This document shows, piece after piece, positions 23,097 through 32,309 of a DNA stretch of 64,000 bases. The stretch spans positions 1 to 64,000 of the forward strand of contig DATELQ010000062.1 in NCBI GenBank assembly GCA_035276475.1, written 5' to 3'. Position numbers and translations under genes: made by a program. The notes beneath the pieces are model-generated. The model searched no databases. It saw only the letters and a list, made by a program, of their open reading frames with translations, and was not told where the DNA came from. Source of the DNA: DATDFB01 sp035276475. GTDB taxonomy: Bacteria > Acidobacteriota > Thermoanaerobaculia > Gp7-AA8. Each line of letters starts with the position of its first letter. Positions within the stretch are counted from its first letter, which is position 1.

Positions 23097-25215
23097 CTCG
23101 CGACTTCTCCGAGGGTGGTTGTTTCAGCCCCCGCTCGATCAGCAGCGGCTCCACGCTCGGCTCGTGACCGGAGAACGCGCGGTACATCTCCGCCGCCGGC
23201 ATCGTGCCGCCGCGGGAGAGCACCATGTCGCGGAAGCGCTGGCCGTTCTCGCGGGTCATCCCGCCGTGCGACTTGAACCAGTAGTAGGCGTCGTCGTCGA
23301 TTACCTCGCTCCAGAGATACGCGTAGTAGCCGGCCGAGTAGCCGCCGTTCCAGATGTGCGAGAAGTACGTCGTGTGGTAGCGCGGCGGCACCTGGGCCAT
23401 GTCGATCTTGTAGCCCTTCAGCGCCGCCTTCTCGAACGCCATCGCGTCGGGCACCATCGGCGCGTCGGACGGCCGCGTGTGCCAGGCGAAGTCGAGGAGC
23501 GCCGCGGAGAGGTACTCCGTCAGCGCGTAGCCCTGGTCGAACGTGCGCGAGCGCTTGATCTTGTCGACCAGCTCCTGCGGCATCGGCGCGCCGGTCTGGT
23601 AGTGCTTCGCGTAATTGGCGAAGACCTTCGGCTCGAGCGCCCAATGCTCGTTGAACTGCGACGGCATCTCCACGAAGTCGCGCGGCGTGGCGGTGCCGGC
23701 GAACGTCGGGTACTTGACGTTCGAGAACATCGCGTGCAGCGCGTGGCCGAACTCGTGGAACGTCGTCGTCACGTCGTCGAACGTGAGGAGCGACGGATGG
23801 CCGGGCGCCGGCTTCTGGTAGTTCGCAACGTTGTAAACGACCGGATGCGTGCCGAGGAGGCCGGACTGATCGACGAACGTGTCCTCCCAGGCGCCGCCGC
23901 TCTTCGAGGGGCGCGCGTAGTAGTCGGCGTACCAAATCGCCAGCGGCTGGCCGTCGGCGTCGAGCACGTCGTAGACCTTGACGTCGGGGTGATAGACCGG
24001 CAGGTCGTGCCGCTCCTTGAACGTGATGCCGTACATCTCGTGCGCGGCGAAAAACACGCCGTCCTGGAGCACGTGATCGAGCGAGAAGTACGGTTTGACC
24101 TGATCCTCGTCGAGCGCGTAGTCGCGCTTGCGCACCTTCTCGGCGTAATACTGCCAATCGGCGGCGGTGAGCGTCTGCGGGTCGAGCTTCTGCATCCGCG
24201 CGGCGTCGCGGCGCGCCTGCGCCGTCGCGCCGGAGACGAGGTCGGTGAGGAGCTTGATGGCGTTCTGCGGCGTCTTGGCCATCTGGTCGTCGAGCACGTA
24301 CGCGGCCCAGTTCGGAAACCCGAGGAGCTTCGCGCGCTCGGCGCGGATCTTGGCGATGCGGACGACGATGCCGCGCGTGTCGTTCGGGCCGCCGTGGTGG
24401 CCGCGCGCTTCCGACGCCGCGAGGAGCTTCTTGCGCAGCTCGCGGTTCGCGAGCGACGTGGCCGACGGCTGCTGCGTGGTGTTGCGGATCGTCAGGAGCC
24501 ACTTGCCCGGCTTCCCCGCCTCCTTCGCCGCCTCCGCTGCCGCGGCGATGTCGGCTTCGCTAAAGCCGGCGAGGTCCTTCACGTCGTCGACCCAGACGGC
24601 CGAGGCGTTCGTGTCGCCGAGGACGCGGTCGTGGAACTGCGTCTGCAGCTTCGACTCCTCCTGGTTGAGCGCGCGGAGCTTCGTCTTGTCCGCCTCGGAC
24701 AGCAGCGCGCCGGAGCGGACGAAGTTGCGGTAGTAGCGCTCGAGGAGGCGCTTCGACTCGGCGTCGAGGCCGCTCGACTCGCGCGCGTCGTAGAGCGCTT
24801 TGACGCGGGCGAAGAGCTTGGGATTGAGATTGATGGCGTCGCCGTGCGCGGCGAGCTTCGGCGCTTCTTCCCCTTCGAGCTTCTGCAGCGTGTCGTTCGT
24901 GTTCGACTGCGTCAGGGCGAAGAAGACTTTGGCGCTGCGCGTGAGCAGCGCTCCGCTCCGCTCCATCGCCTCGATGGTGTTCCCGAACGTCGGCGCCTCG
25001 GGGTTGTTCGCGATCGACTCGATCTCCGCGAGCTGCTGGCGCATCCCTTCCTCGAGGGCGGGCTTGTAGTCGCTGTCCTTGATCTTGTCGAAGGGCGGCG
25101 CCTGGAAGGGGAGGGGACTCGGCGCGAAGAATGGATTCGTTTGTGCCGTCGCCGTGACCGCACTAAACATGAGAATTGTGATAAATCGCAAGCGATCAAA
25201 TGAGAGAGAAATCAT
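23086..25215 (-). CDS. M3-family oligopeptidase / peptidyl-dipeptidase (Dcp-like), exported
   Basis: 709 residues with a signal-like N-terminus (ITILMFSAVTATAQ). The metallopeptidase core has HEFGHALH near residue 487 with the downstream Glu in DFVEMPSQF, as in Dcp/oligopeptidase A. It cleaves short peptides in the periplasm. The start is uncertain: ATG 25215 gives MISLSFDRLRF before the hydrophobic segment, and TTG 25191 would give a tidier signal. ATG 25215 is two bases from the start of the divergent BNR gene. Confidence 0.9.
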   Translation of the reverse strand: MISLSFDRLRFITILMFSAVTATAQTNPFFAPSPLPFQAPPFDKIKDSDYKPALEEGMRQQLAEIESIANNPEAPTFGNTIEAMERSGALLTRSAKVFFALTQSNTNDTLQKLEGEEAPKLAAHGDAINLNPKLFARVKALYDARESSGLDAESKRLLERYYRNFVRSGALLSEADKTKLRALNQEESKLQTQFHDRVLGDTNASAVWVDDVKDLAGFSEADIAAAAEAAKEAGKPGKWLLTIRNTTQQPSATSLANRELRKKLLAASEARGHHGGPNDTRGIVVRIAKIRAERAKLLGFPNWAAYVLDDQMAKTPQNAIKLLTDLVSGATAQARRDAARMQKLDPQTLTAADWQYYAEKVRKRDYALDEDQVKPYFSLDHVLQDGVFFAAHEMYGITFKERHDLPVYHPDVKVYDVLDADGQPLAIWYADYYARPSKSGGAWEDTFVDQSGLLGTHPVVYNVANYQKPAPGHPSLLTFDDVTTTFHEFGHALHAMFSNVKYPTFAGTATPRDFVEMPSQFNEHWALEPKVFANYAKHYQTGAPMPQELVDKIKRSRTFDQGYALTEYLSAALLDFAWHTRPSDAPMVPDAMAFEKAALKGYKIDMAQVPPRYHTTYFSHIWNGGYSAGYYAYLWSEVIDDDAYYWFKSHGGMTRENGQRFRDMVLSRGGTMPAAEMYRAFSGHEPSVEPLLIERGLKQPPSEKSRVNQ

Positions 25216-25217
25216 CG

Positions 25218-28196
25218 ATGTCCTTTCGCCGCTTCGCCGGCTTTCTCTTTTTGCTGTTGCCGATTTTGTCGTATGCAGCAGTCGATCCCGCTCACTTCCA
25301 GGATCTGCGCTGGCGCCTGATCGGGCCGTTCCGCGGCGGCCGCGTGCTGGCCGTGACCGGGGTGCCGGGCGAGCCGCAGCACTTTTACTTCGGCAGCGTG
25401 AACGGCGGAGTGTGGGAGACGATCGACGCCGGGCGCACCTGGCAGCCGATCTTCGACGGGCAGCCGGTCGGCTCGATCGGGGCGATCGCCGTGGCGCCGT
25501 CGGACGCGAACGTCATCTACGTCGGCAGCGGCGAGGCGGACATGCGCTCCGACATCGCCCAGGGCGACGGGATGTACAAGTCGGCGGACCGCGGCCGGAC
25601 GTGGACGCACGTCGGCCTCACCGACTCCCAGCAGATCGGCCGCGTCGTCGTGCATCCGGCCGACGCGAACGTCGTCTTCGTGGCAGCGCTCGGGCATCCG
25701 TACGGGCCCAATACGGAGCGCGGCGTGTTTCGTTCGAAGGACGGCGGGAAGTCGTGGCAGAAAGTTTTGGGGCCCGACGAGAACACCGGCGCGGTTGACC
25801 TGGCGCTGGAGCCGGGAAATCCGAACGTGGTCTACGCGTCGCTGTGGGCGACGCGGCGGACGCCGTGGAGCGTCTATCCGCCGTCGACCGGCCCGGGCGG
25901 CGGGATTTTCAAGTCGACGGACGGCGGCGACCACTGGAGTGCGCTCACGAACGGACTGCCGAAGAAGCCGGGGCGGATCGGGCTCGCGGTCGCGCCGTCG
26001 CAGCCGCAACGCGTGTACGCGATTGTTGATGCCGAGGAGGGCGGCGGGATGTACCGCTCGGACGACGCGGGGGCGACGTGGACGAAGACGAGCGCTGACG
26101 CGCGGGTCTGGTCGCGCGGCTGGTACTTCGGCGGCGTCACGGTGGAGCCGAAGAACGCCGACGCCGTCTACTCCATCAACATCAATGTCTACCGCTCGGA
26201 CGACGGCGGGAAGAACTTCGCGGTGATCAAAGGGGCGCCGGGCGGCGACGACTATCATCAGCTCTGGATCGATCCTCAATCCCCCGAGCGCCGCATCTTA
26301 GGCGTCGATCAGGGGTGCGTGGTCTCGGTCGACGGTGGGAAGACGTGGAGCTCCTGGTACAACCAGCCGACCGGGCAGTTCTATCACGTCGTCACCGACA
26401 ACCGCTTTCCGTACTGGGTCTACGGCGCGCAGCAGGATTCCGGCGCCGCCGGCATTCCGAGCCGGACGAATACGATCGACGGGATCAATCTGATGCAGTT
26501 CCGCGAGATCACGGCGGGCGGCGAGAGCGACAACGTGGCGCCCGATCCGAAGGACCCGGCGATCATCTATGGCGGCCGCGTCGACCGCCTCGACACGCGC
26601 ACGATGCAGACGCAGTCGGTCGATCCGACGCTGGCGTACCCGAACGTCGACCGGCACACGTGGACGCTGCCGCTGGTCTTTTCGTATCGCGATCCGCGCG
26701 TTCTCTACTTCGCGAATCAGCGCCTCTTCCGCACGGAGGACGGCGGCATGCACTGGACGGTGATCAGCCCCGATCTCACGCGCGATCCGTCGCCGATTCC
26801 ATCGAATCTCGACGCCGCGACGGCGGCGCTGACGACGGCGCCGCGCATGGGGGTGATCTACGCGATCGCGCCGTCGCGCACGACAAATCGCGACCTTTGG
26901 GTTGGCACGGACGACGGGCAAGTCTGGCGCACGCTCGACGAAGGGGCGCACTGGACGAACATAACGCCGCCCGCGCTCACGGCGTGGTCGAAGGTGGGGA
27001 TCATCGAGACGTCGCACTTCGAGGCGGAGACGGCGTACGTGGCGGTCGATCGCCATCGTCTCGACGACTTCAAGCCGTATGTCTACCGCACGCACGACGG
27101 CGGGAAGACGTGGCAGCTGATCGCCAGCGGATTGACGTCGTTCGTGAATGTCGTGCGCGAGGACAGCGTGCGCAGCGGGCTGCTCTACGCCGGCACGGAG
27201 AAGGGCCTCGCTGTGTCGTTCGACGATGGCGATCACTGGCAGCCGTTGCAGCAGAATCTGCCGGTGACGTCGGTGCGCGACATCGAGGTGCACGGCAACG
27301 ATCTCGTGATCGCCACGCACGGCCGCGGCTTCTGGATCATGGACGACGTGACGCCGCTGCGCCACTCGCCGCCGCCGACCGGCGCCGACATGTTCCCTCC
27401 CGCGCCCGCGGTGCGCTACCGCGCCGCCGGCTTCACCGGCACGCCGATGCCGAAGGATGAGCCGATGGCGCCAAATCCGCCGTTCGGCGCGAACATCGAT
27501 TACGTGCTGAACGCGCCGGCGGCGCTGGTGGTGCTGGAGATCATGGATTCGTCAGGTGCGGTGGTCCGCCATTGGTCGAGCGACGAGAAGCCAACGCAGG
27601 TGAATGCGGCGAAGCTGACGATCGCGCCGGAGTGGGTGACGCCGCCGCAGACGCTGAGCAACGCGCCGGGGCATCACCGCTTCGTCTGGTCATTGCGTTA
27701 CGCGAATCCGACGGGGCTCGAGGGGCGCCGCGGCGGCGAAGGGATCTGGGCGCCGCCCGGGCAGTACCGCGCGTCGCTGACGGTGGACGGGCGGAACATC
27801 GTGGTGCCGTTCGAGGTGGTGCCCGACCCGCGCGTCAACTTGCCGGCCACTGCGTACGCCGAGGAGTTCCAGCTGGCGCGCGAGATCGAGGCGGAGCGCG
27901 AGAAGCTCGCCGTGGCTTTGAAGGACGCGGGGGCGCAGATCCCGAAGCTGGAAGGGGAGCGCCGCACGCGCGCGATCGAGATCTCCGGCGTCGACCCCGC
28001 GACGGCGGAGGCGTGGTGGCTCTTCCCGAAGTCGACGGCGACGCTCCGCTTCGCCGCCGACAAGCTAGCCGCGCTGCAGAGCGCAGTGGACGGCGCCGAC
28101 GCCGCGCCGAGCACCGACGCCCGCGCGTCGTTCGCGCAGCTGAAGGCGATGGCGGAGGAGGCGCTGGGGCGGTGGGGGGCGTTCACGAAGCCGTAA
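25218..28196 (+). CDS. Secreted BNR/WD40-type beta-propeller protein (sortilin/VPS10-like repeats)
   Basis: 992 residues from ATG 25218 (MSFRRFAGFLFLLLPILSYA signal); ATG 25200 would add six polar residues. Residues about 25-720 are repeated Asp-box/BNR blades (for example SADRGRTWTHVG, SKDGGKSWQKV, STDGGDHWSAL, SDDAGATWTKT, THDGGKTWQLI), forming one or two propellers. The C-terminal 270 residues carry a beta-sandwich followed by a helical tail. Large families of such glycosyl-hydrolase-like exoproteins of unknown substrate are common in Acidobacteriota and relatives. No catalytic residues can be assigned. Confidence 0.85.
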   Translation: MSFRRFAGFLFLLLPILSYAAVDPAHFQDLRWRLIGPFRGGRVLAVTGVPGEPQHFYFGSVNGGVWETIDAGRTWQPIFDGQPVGSIGAIAVAPSDANVIYVGSGEADMRSDIAQGDGMYKSADRGRTWTHVGLTDSQQIGRVVVHPADANVVFVAALGHPYGPNTERGVFRSKDGGKSWQKVLGPDENTGAVDLALEPGNPNVVYASLWATRRTPWSVYPPSTGPGGGIFKSTDGGDHWSALTNGLPKKPGRIGLAVAPSQPQRVYAIVDAEEGGGMYRSDDAGATWTKTSADARVWSRGWYFGGVTVEPKNADAVYSININVYRSDDGGKNFAVIKGAPGGDDYHQLWIDPQSPERRILGVDQGCVVSVDGGKTWSSWYNQPTGQFYHVVTDNRFPYWVYGAQQDSGAAGIPSRTNTIDGINLMQFREITAGGESDNVAPDPKDPAIIYGGRVDRLDTRTMQTQSVDPTLAYPNVDRHTWTLPLVFSYRDPRVLYFANQRLFRTEDGGMHWTVISPDLTRDPSPIPSNLDAATAALTTAPRMGVIYAIAPSRTTNRDLWVGTDDGQVWRTLDEGAHWTNITPPALTAWSKVGIIETSHFEAETAYVAVDRHRLDDFKPYVYRTHDGGKTWQLIASGLTSFVNVVREDSVRSGLLYAGTEKGLAVSFDDGDHWQPLQQNLPVTSVRDIEVHGNDLVIATHGRGFWIMDDVTPLRHSPPPTGADMFPPAPAVRYRAAGFTGTPMPKDEPMAPNPPFGANIDYVLNAPAALVVLEIMDSSGAVVRHWSSDEKPTQVNAAKLTIAPEWVTPPQTLSNAPGHHRFVWSLRYANPTGLEGRRGGEGIWAPPGQYRASLTVDGRNIVVPFEVVPDPRVNLPATAYAEEFQLAREIEAEREKLAVALKDAGAQIPKLEGERRTRAIEISGVDPATAEAWWLFPKSTATLRFAADKLAALQSAVDGADAAPSTDARASFAQLKAMAEEALGRWGAFTKP

Positions 28197-28210
28197 TCGC
28201 TTCTGCCCAC

Positions 28211-28319
28211 GGAATTCAGAAACCTAGAATGCGAATGCAGAATTGAGAAACGGGGAGTACCGCGCCGACAGTCTCCCATTTCTTAATTCTGCATTCGCAT
28301 TCTAAGTTTCTAATTTTCC
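28211..28319. repeat. Iterated-word inverted repeat (GAATGCGAATGCAGAATT type)
   Basis: The left arm (about 28211-28256) and right arm (about 28272-28319) are complementary at most positions around a 15-nt loop. The sequence family is the same as that at 7179 (GAATGC/GCATTC words). It starts 14 nt after the BNR stop and contains the TAG of the convergent 61-residue gene, so it separates two convergent units. Confidence 0.85.
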
Positions 28320-28487
28320 GTGGCCTGCCGCCTCGTTCTCCTCTTCCTTCTTCTTCTGCTCCTCGACCATCCTCTGCAGCTCGCGGTACAGCCGCGTCGA
28401 CTTCCGCACCCTCCAGATGTTGTACGACGTCCAGGCGATGATCAGCGCGAACGACACGGCGAGGAAGACGATGGTGCCGCCGTCCAT
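28302..28487 (-). CDS. Small membrane protein with coiled-coil tail
   Basis: 61 residues: one membrane segment (TIVFLAVSFALIIAWTSYNI), then a basic juxtamembrane stretch and a Glu/Lys-rich coiled coil (YRELQRMVEEQKKKEEE). Topology would be N-out, C-in. It begins directly after the stop of the preceding gene, so it is the last gene of the threonine-aldolase operon. No family recognised. Confidence 0.6.
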   Translation of the reverse strand: MDGGTIVFLAVSFALIIAWTSYNIWRVRKSTRLYRELQRMVEEQKKKEEENEAAGHGKLET

Positions 28488-28970
28488 CTACTTCTTCCGC
28501 GAATTCCAGGCCAGGCTCGGCGCGAACGCCTCCGGCTTGCCGGCCGGCGCGATGTCCACCTTCGCCGCCAGCACGCCGTTCGCGCCGAGGGTGTAAGTGA
28601 GGCGGGCGCGGTTCACGCCGGGCATGGCGTCGCTCGTCAGCGTCACGGTGTTCTTCCCCGGCGTCGTCACCTCGTAGCCAACCACGTAGCCGCTGCTGTC
28701 GTAGTACGCGGCGCGCAGGTGATCGCCGTACGGAAAGATCACCAGGAGGTCCTCGTGCTTCGTCGTCTTGCCGCCCGCCGCCGGGATCATCGCCCAGCTC
28801 TTGCGGAGAATCACGTGGCTGTCGAGCGCGCGCTCGAACGTGGCCGAGCCGCTGCCGCCGTCGGCGTTCCACGTGCCGAGGAGGAAGGCCAGGCGGTTGA
28901 GATCGGGCGCGGCAGCGTGAAGCGGGAGGGTCGCGAACAGGAGCAGAGCGAGGAGCATCCGTCGAGTCAT
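28488..28970 (-). CDS. Exported lipocalin-like / DUF1579-like hypothetical protein
   Basis: 160 residues with a signal peptide (MTRRMLLALLLFATLPLHA). The mature part, LNRLAFLLGTWNADGGSGSA onward, resembles DUF1579-type lipocalin-like proteins with the FLLGTW motif. A canonical AAGGAGGTG site precedes the ATG, which overlaps the stop of the aldolase gene (ATGA). Function unknown. Confidence 0.65.
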   Translation of the reverse strand: MTRRMLLALLLFATLPLHAAAPDLNRLAFLLGTWNADGGSGSATFERALDSHVILRKSWAMIPAAGGKTTKHEDLLVIFPYGDHLRAAYYDSSGYVVGYEVTTPGKNTVTLTSDAMPGVNRARLTYTLGANGVLAAKVDIAPAGKPEAFAPSLAWNSRKK

Positions 28971-30007
28971 TGGGCACCTCCTTCGATCATCTTACGCCGC
29001 ACCGCGGCGGCGAAGGCGTCGACGTCGTCCGCCGTCGTGGTCCAGCCGGTCACGAGGCGGTAGACGTCGTCGCCGAAAATCGGCCACTCGGCGAATTGGA
29101 AGCCGTCGCCGCGCAGCGCATCGGCGACAGCCGTAGGGAAGCGGACGAAGACGATGTTCACGTCAACGCGGCGGACGATCTCGACGTGCGGCGCGATCCC
29201 CTCGGCCAGCCGCGCCGCCATGAGGTTCGCGTGGCGCGCGTGGCGCAGCCACATCCCATCCGTGAAGTACGCCTCGAGCTGCGCGGAGAGGAAGCGCATC
29301 TTCGACGGGCGATGCCCGCCGCGGTGGATGCGGACCGATAGCTCGTTCGCGAGCTCCTTGCGAAAGAGGGCGATGACGTCGGCCGACATCGCGCCGTTCT
29401 TCGTCGCGCCGAAGGCGAGCGCGTCGACGCCGGCGCGCCAGGCCATCTCCGCCGGCTCCGCGCCCGTGGCGGCAACGGCGTTGGCGAAGCGCGCGCCGTC
29501 CATCTGCACGCGGAGGTTCGCCGACCGCGCGAGCTCGCCCAAGGCGTTGAGCTCGTCGACGGAGTAGACCGTCCCCGCCTCCGTCGCGTTCGTGATGCTG
29601 AGGCAGGCCGGCACGGCCACGTCGCTCTTCCGCGTCGCCGCCAGCGCCGCGGCGACCGCCGCGGGATCGAGCTTGCCGTCCGCGCCGTCGATCGGCACGA
29701 GCTTCGCGCCGCCGCTCATGAACGTGGCCGCGCCGAGCTCTTCGCGCTCGATGTGCGCGTGGGCGTGGCAGAAGACCGCGCCCCACGGCGCGGTGAGCGC
29801 CGCGATGGAGAGGGCGTTGCCGGCGATGCCGCTCACGATCGGGCAGACTTCGACGTCGGTCTCGAAGATCTCGCAGCACTGCCGCCGCACGCGCGCGGTG
29901 ATGTCGTCGCCGCCGTACGAAGTCATGGAGCCGGCGTTGGCGCGGACGATCGCGTCGAGGATCTCCGGCGACGCGGGGAGGGTGTTGTCGGAACGGAAAT
30001 CTTTCAT
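28967..30007 (-). CDS. ltaE: Low-specificity L-threonine aldolase
   Basis: 346 residues, a PLP fold-type I enzyme that splits L-threonine to glycine and acetaldehyde. Recognisable parts are FRSDNTLPASPEI, the SYGGDD loop, HAHAHIEREELGA, the PLP Asp/His area VQMDGARFANA and the Schiff-base lysine in FGATKNGAM. It is the first gene of a three-gene minus-strand operon. TACAGT seven nt before the ATG suggests a leaderless transcript. Confidence 0.85.
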   Translation of the reverse strand: MKDFRSDNTLPASPEILDAIVRANAGSMTSYGGDDITARVRRQCCEIFETDVEVCPIVSGIAGNALSIAALTAPWGAVFCHAHAHIEREELGAATFMSGGAKLVPIDGADGKLDPAAVAAALAATRKSDVAVPACLSITNATEAGTVYSVDELNALGELARSANLRVQMDGARFANAVAATGAEPAEMAWRAGVDALAFGATKNGAMSADVIALFRKELANELSVRIHRGGHRPSKMRFLSAQLEAYFTDGMWLRHARHANLMAARLAEGIAPHVEIVRRVDVNIVFVRFPTAVADALRGDGFQFAEWPIFGDDVYRLVTGWTTTADDVDAFAAAVRRKMIEGGAQ

Positions 30008-30014
30008 CGCGTGG

Positions 30015-30024
30015 ACTGTACAAT
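30015..30024. promoter_or_regulatory. Nested divergent -10 dyad (ltaE / glmS)
   Basis: ACTGTACAAT reads TACAAT (30019-30024) toward glmS, 12 nt before its ATG, and TACAGT (30020-30015) toward ltaE, seven nt before its ATG. The two -10 elements share two bases. There is no room for a glmS ribozyme in the 29-nt gap. Confidence 0.5.
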
Positions 30025-30036
30025 GCCGCGTCCTTC

Positions 30037-32034
30037 ATGTGCGGCGTGATCGGCTTCATCAGCGAAGCGCACCGCGATGACCTCGGCGTCGTCGCCGCGG
30101 AGCTCCTCAAGACCCTCGAGTACCGCGGCTACGACTCCACCGGCGCGGCCGTGCAGGACTCCGGCGAGTCGATCGTCCTGCGCAAGGGCGTCGGCGCGCC
30201 GTCGGTGATGGTCGAGAAGCTCGGCATCGTCGGTCTGGCTGGCTCGATCCTCTGCGGCCAAGTGCGCTGGGCGACGTTCGGCTCTGTCGACGACCTGAAT
30301 GCCCAGCCGCACGAGGTGCGCTGCAAGACGCACATCTACGGCGCGCACAACGGCAACGTCACGAACTGCGACGACCTCAAAGCGTGGCTGACGGCGGAGG
30401 GCCACGACGTCGTCTCCGACAACGACGGCGAGATGCTGGTGCACACGGTCGAGCACGAGTTCTCGATCGCTTTGCGCGACGATGACGACCGCTGCGCCGC
30501 GATGCGCAGCGCGATCGTGAAGGCGGGGGCGCGGCTGAAGGGCTCGTACGCCGCGGTCGTGGTCGATCCGGTGTCGCGCACGGTGTGGGCGATCAAGCAG
30601 GGCTCGAGCCTCTACTTCGGCCTCGGTGACGGCTTCGCTATCGCGTCGTCGGATCTCTCCTCGGTTTTGAAGCTGACGCAGACGCTCGTGCCGATGTCCG
30701 AAGGCGAGTTCGCCGAGTACACGGCGGCGTCGCACGCGCTCTACCGCGTCCGCGACGGCGCAGCGGTCGAGCGCGCGCCGGTGCGCAGCACGCTGCAGGC
30801 GAAGGACGCGGAGCTCCTGCCGCAGTTCCGCACGTTCATGGAGCAGGAGATCGACGCTCAGGAGGAGACGTGCCGGCGCATCGCCGCGCTGTTCGAGCCG
30901 GGAAGCGAGTTTCTGGCGTCGGCCGACGCGGTGCTCGACGCATTCCGCCACGCGCTCGAGCACAACGGCCGCGTCTTCTTCGTCTGCTGCGGCAGCTCGT
31001 ATCACGCGGCGCTCGGCGGCGCGGTCTTTTTCAACGAGCTCGCGCACGCGGAGATCGTTCCGGTGCTGCCGGGCGACTTCCGCGGCCGCTTCGCCGCGTC
31101 GCTGCGGCCGAACGACGTCGTCGTCGCGGTGAGCCAAAGCGGCGAGACGAAGGACCTCATCGACGTGATGAACCACGTCATCGCCACGGGGCTGCCGATC
31201 CGCCGCATCGGCATCGTGAACAACGTGTCGTCGACATTGGGACAGGAGAAGTGCGACACGGTGCTGCCGCTGCGCTGCGGTCTGGAGATCGCCGTGCCGG
31301 CGACGAAGAGCTACATCAATCAACTGGCGATGATGTACGGCCTGGCGGCGCGCCTCGGCGGCGGCGCGGTCTCGCTCTCCGCGCTGCCGGCGCTGATCCG
31401 CGAGACGCTGACGACGACCACAGCTGCGGTCGACGACGCCGCGCGCCTGCTCTACCTCAAGCCGAGCATGCACATCCTCGCCACACGTCTCCTCGCCGTG
31501 GCGAAGGAAGGGGCACTGAAGATCCGCGAGGTGGTGCTGAATCACACCGAAGGCTACGAGGCCTCGGAGTTCAAGCACGGCCCGAATACGATCCTCGGCG
31601 TCAATACGGTCTTCGGCATCGACGCCGTGCTCCGCTACGCCGAGTCGCGCGACTTCGCCAGCCTGTACGAGGACTATCCGTTGATTTTCGTCACCGGCCC
31701 CGACCCGACCGACGTTGACCTGACGGTCTCGCAGATCAACACGCACAAGATCCGCGGCGCGACGTGCGTGATGATCGCCGAGGAGAACGTGGCGCTGCGG
31801 CAGGCCATCGGGAAGGCGCCGGCGGGCAATCCCTCGTACCAATCCTCATACATCACGCTGCCGGCAACGGGCGACAACCTGATGACGCTGTTCACCGCGA
31901 CGGTGGTGCTGCAGCGCCTGGCACTGCGGATGTCGGAGATGAAGGCGGAATACCTTGACAAGCTCGGCTTCAAGGAGCACGGCGTGCACCCGGATGTGCC
32001 CAAGAACGTGAGCAAGTCGATCACGGTCGATTGA
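30037..32034 (+). CDS. glmS: Glutamine--fructose-6-phosphate aminotransferase (GlmS-type)
   Basis: 665 residues, longer than the usual 600-610. The N-terminal Ntn glutaminase begins MCGVIGF with catalytic Cys at position 2. Two SIS domains follow, with CGSSYHA, SQSGETKDL and the C-terminal signature EFKHGPN and DVPKNVSKSITVD, so it should make glucosamine-6-phosphate for cell-wall synthesis. Variant: the usual glutaminase motif HTRWATHG is QVRWATFG here, and HNGII is replaced by HNGNV, so glutamine binding or coupling may differ. The extra length is spread through the glutaminase/linker part. Confidence 0.85.
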   Translation: MCGVIGFISEAHRDDLGVVAAELLKTLEYRGYDSTGAAVQDSGESIVLRKGVGAPSVMVEKLGIVGLAGSILCGQVRWATFGSVDDLNAQPHEVRCKTHIYGAHNGNVTNCDDLKAWLTAEGHDVVSDNDGEMLVHTVEHEFSIALRDDDDRCAAMRSAIVKAGARLKGSYAAVVVDPVSRTVWAIKQGSSLYFGLGDGFAIASSDLSSVLKLTQTLVPMSEGEFAEYTAASHALYRVRDGAAVERAPVRSTLQAKDAELLPQFRTFMEQEIDAQEETCRRIAALFEPGSEFLASADAVLDAFRHALEHNGRVFFVCCGSSYHAALGGAVFFNELAHAEIVPVLPGDFRGRFAASLRPNDVVVAVSQSGETKDLIDVMNHVIATGLPIRRIGIVNNVSSTLGQEKCDTVLPLRCGLEIAVPATKSYINQLAMMYGLAARLGGGAVSLSALPALIRETLTTTTAAVDDAARLLYLKPSMHILATRLLAVAKEGALKIREVVLNHTEGYEASEFKHGPNTILGVNTVFGIDAVLRYAESRDFASLYEDYPLIFVTGPDPTDVDLTVSQINTHKIRGATCVMIAEENVALRQAIGKAPAGNPSYQSSYITLPATGDNLMTLFTATVVLQRLALRMSEMKAEYLDKLGFKEHGVHPDVPKNVSKSITVD

Positions 32035-32078
32035 GGCATTTCCATTGCAATTCCCTACCCTTGAAAGGAGAACTTTCA

Positions 32079-32261
32079 ATGGCAGGCAAACGAGAGCTGA
32101 TCGAGCCGCACAAGGGCGACAAACGCTACGTGCGGCGGGACGCGCAGGGACGCTTCAGCGAGGTTGAGGACGTCGGCCGCTCGCTCGCGCAGGACCGGCG
32201 GCGCCAGGCGAAGTCGACGTCGAAGCCGGGCTACGGCGACCGCGGCGACCGCAAGCGGTAA
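32079..32261 (+). CDS. Small basic conserved hypothetical protein
   Basis: 60 residues, very hydrophilic and Arg/Lys-rich: MAGKRELIEPHKGDKRYVRR, then GRFSEVEDVGRSLAQDRR. The same pattern occurs in many unrelated bacteria as an uncharacterised small protein, in my recollection. Its start is fixed by AAAGGAGAAC. The Shine-Dalgarno lies in the loop of a small hairpin (TTGAAA 32061-32066 with TTTCAA 32074-32079). Function unknown; nucleic-acid binding is plausible from charge. Confidence 0.7.
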   Translation: MAGKRELIEPHKGDKRYVRRDAQGRFSEVEDVGRSLAQDRRRQAKSTSKPGYGDRGDRKR

Positions 32262-32309
32262 CGGTTTTCTTTTCGGCAATCGCGTGTCTCATCCAGCCAG
32301 GAGGCTGCG

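Noticed and set aside
30008..30036. glmS ribozyme upstream of glmS
   Set aside because: Only 29 nt separate ltaE and glmS, far too short for the ribozyme, and the space is taken by a promoter dyad.
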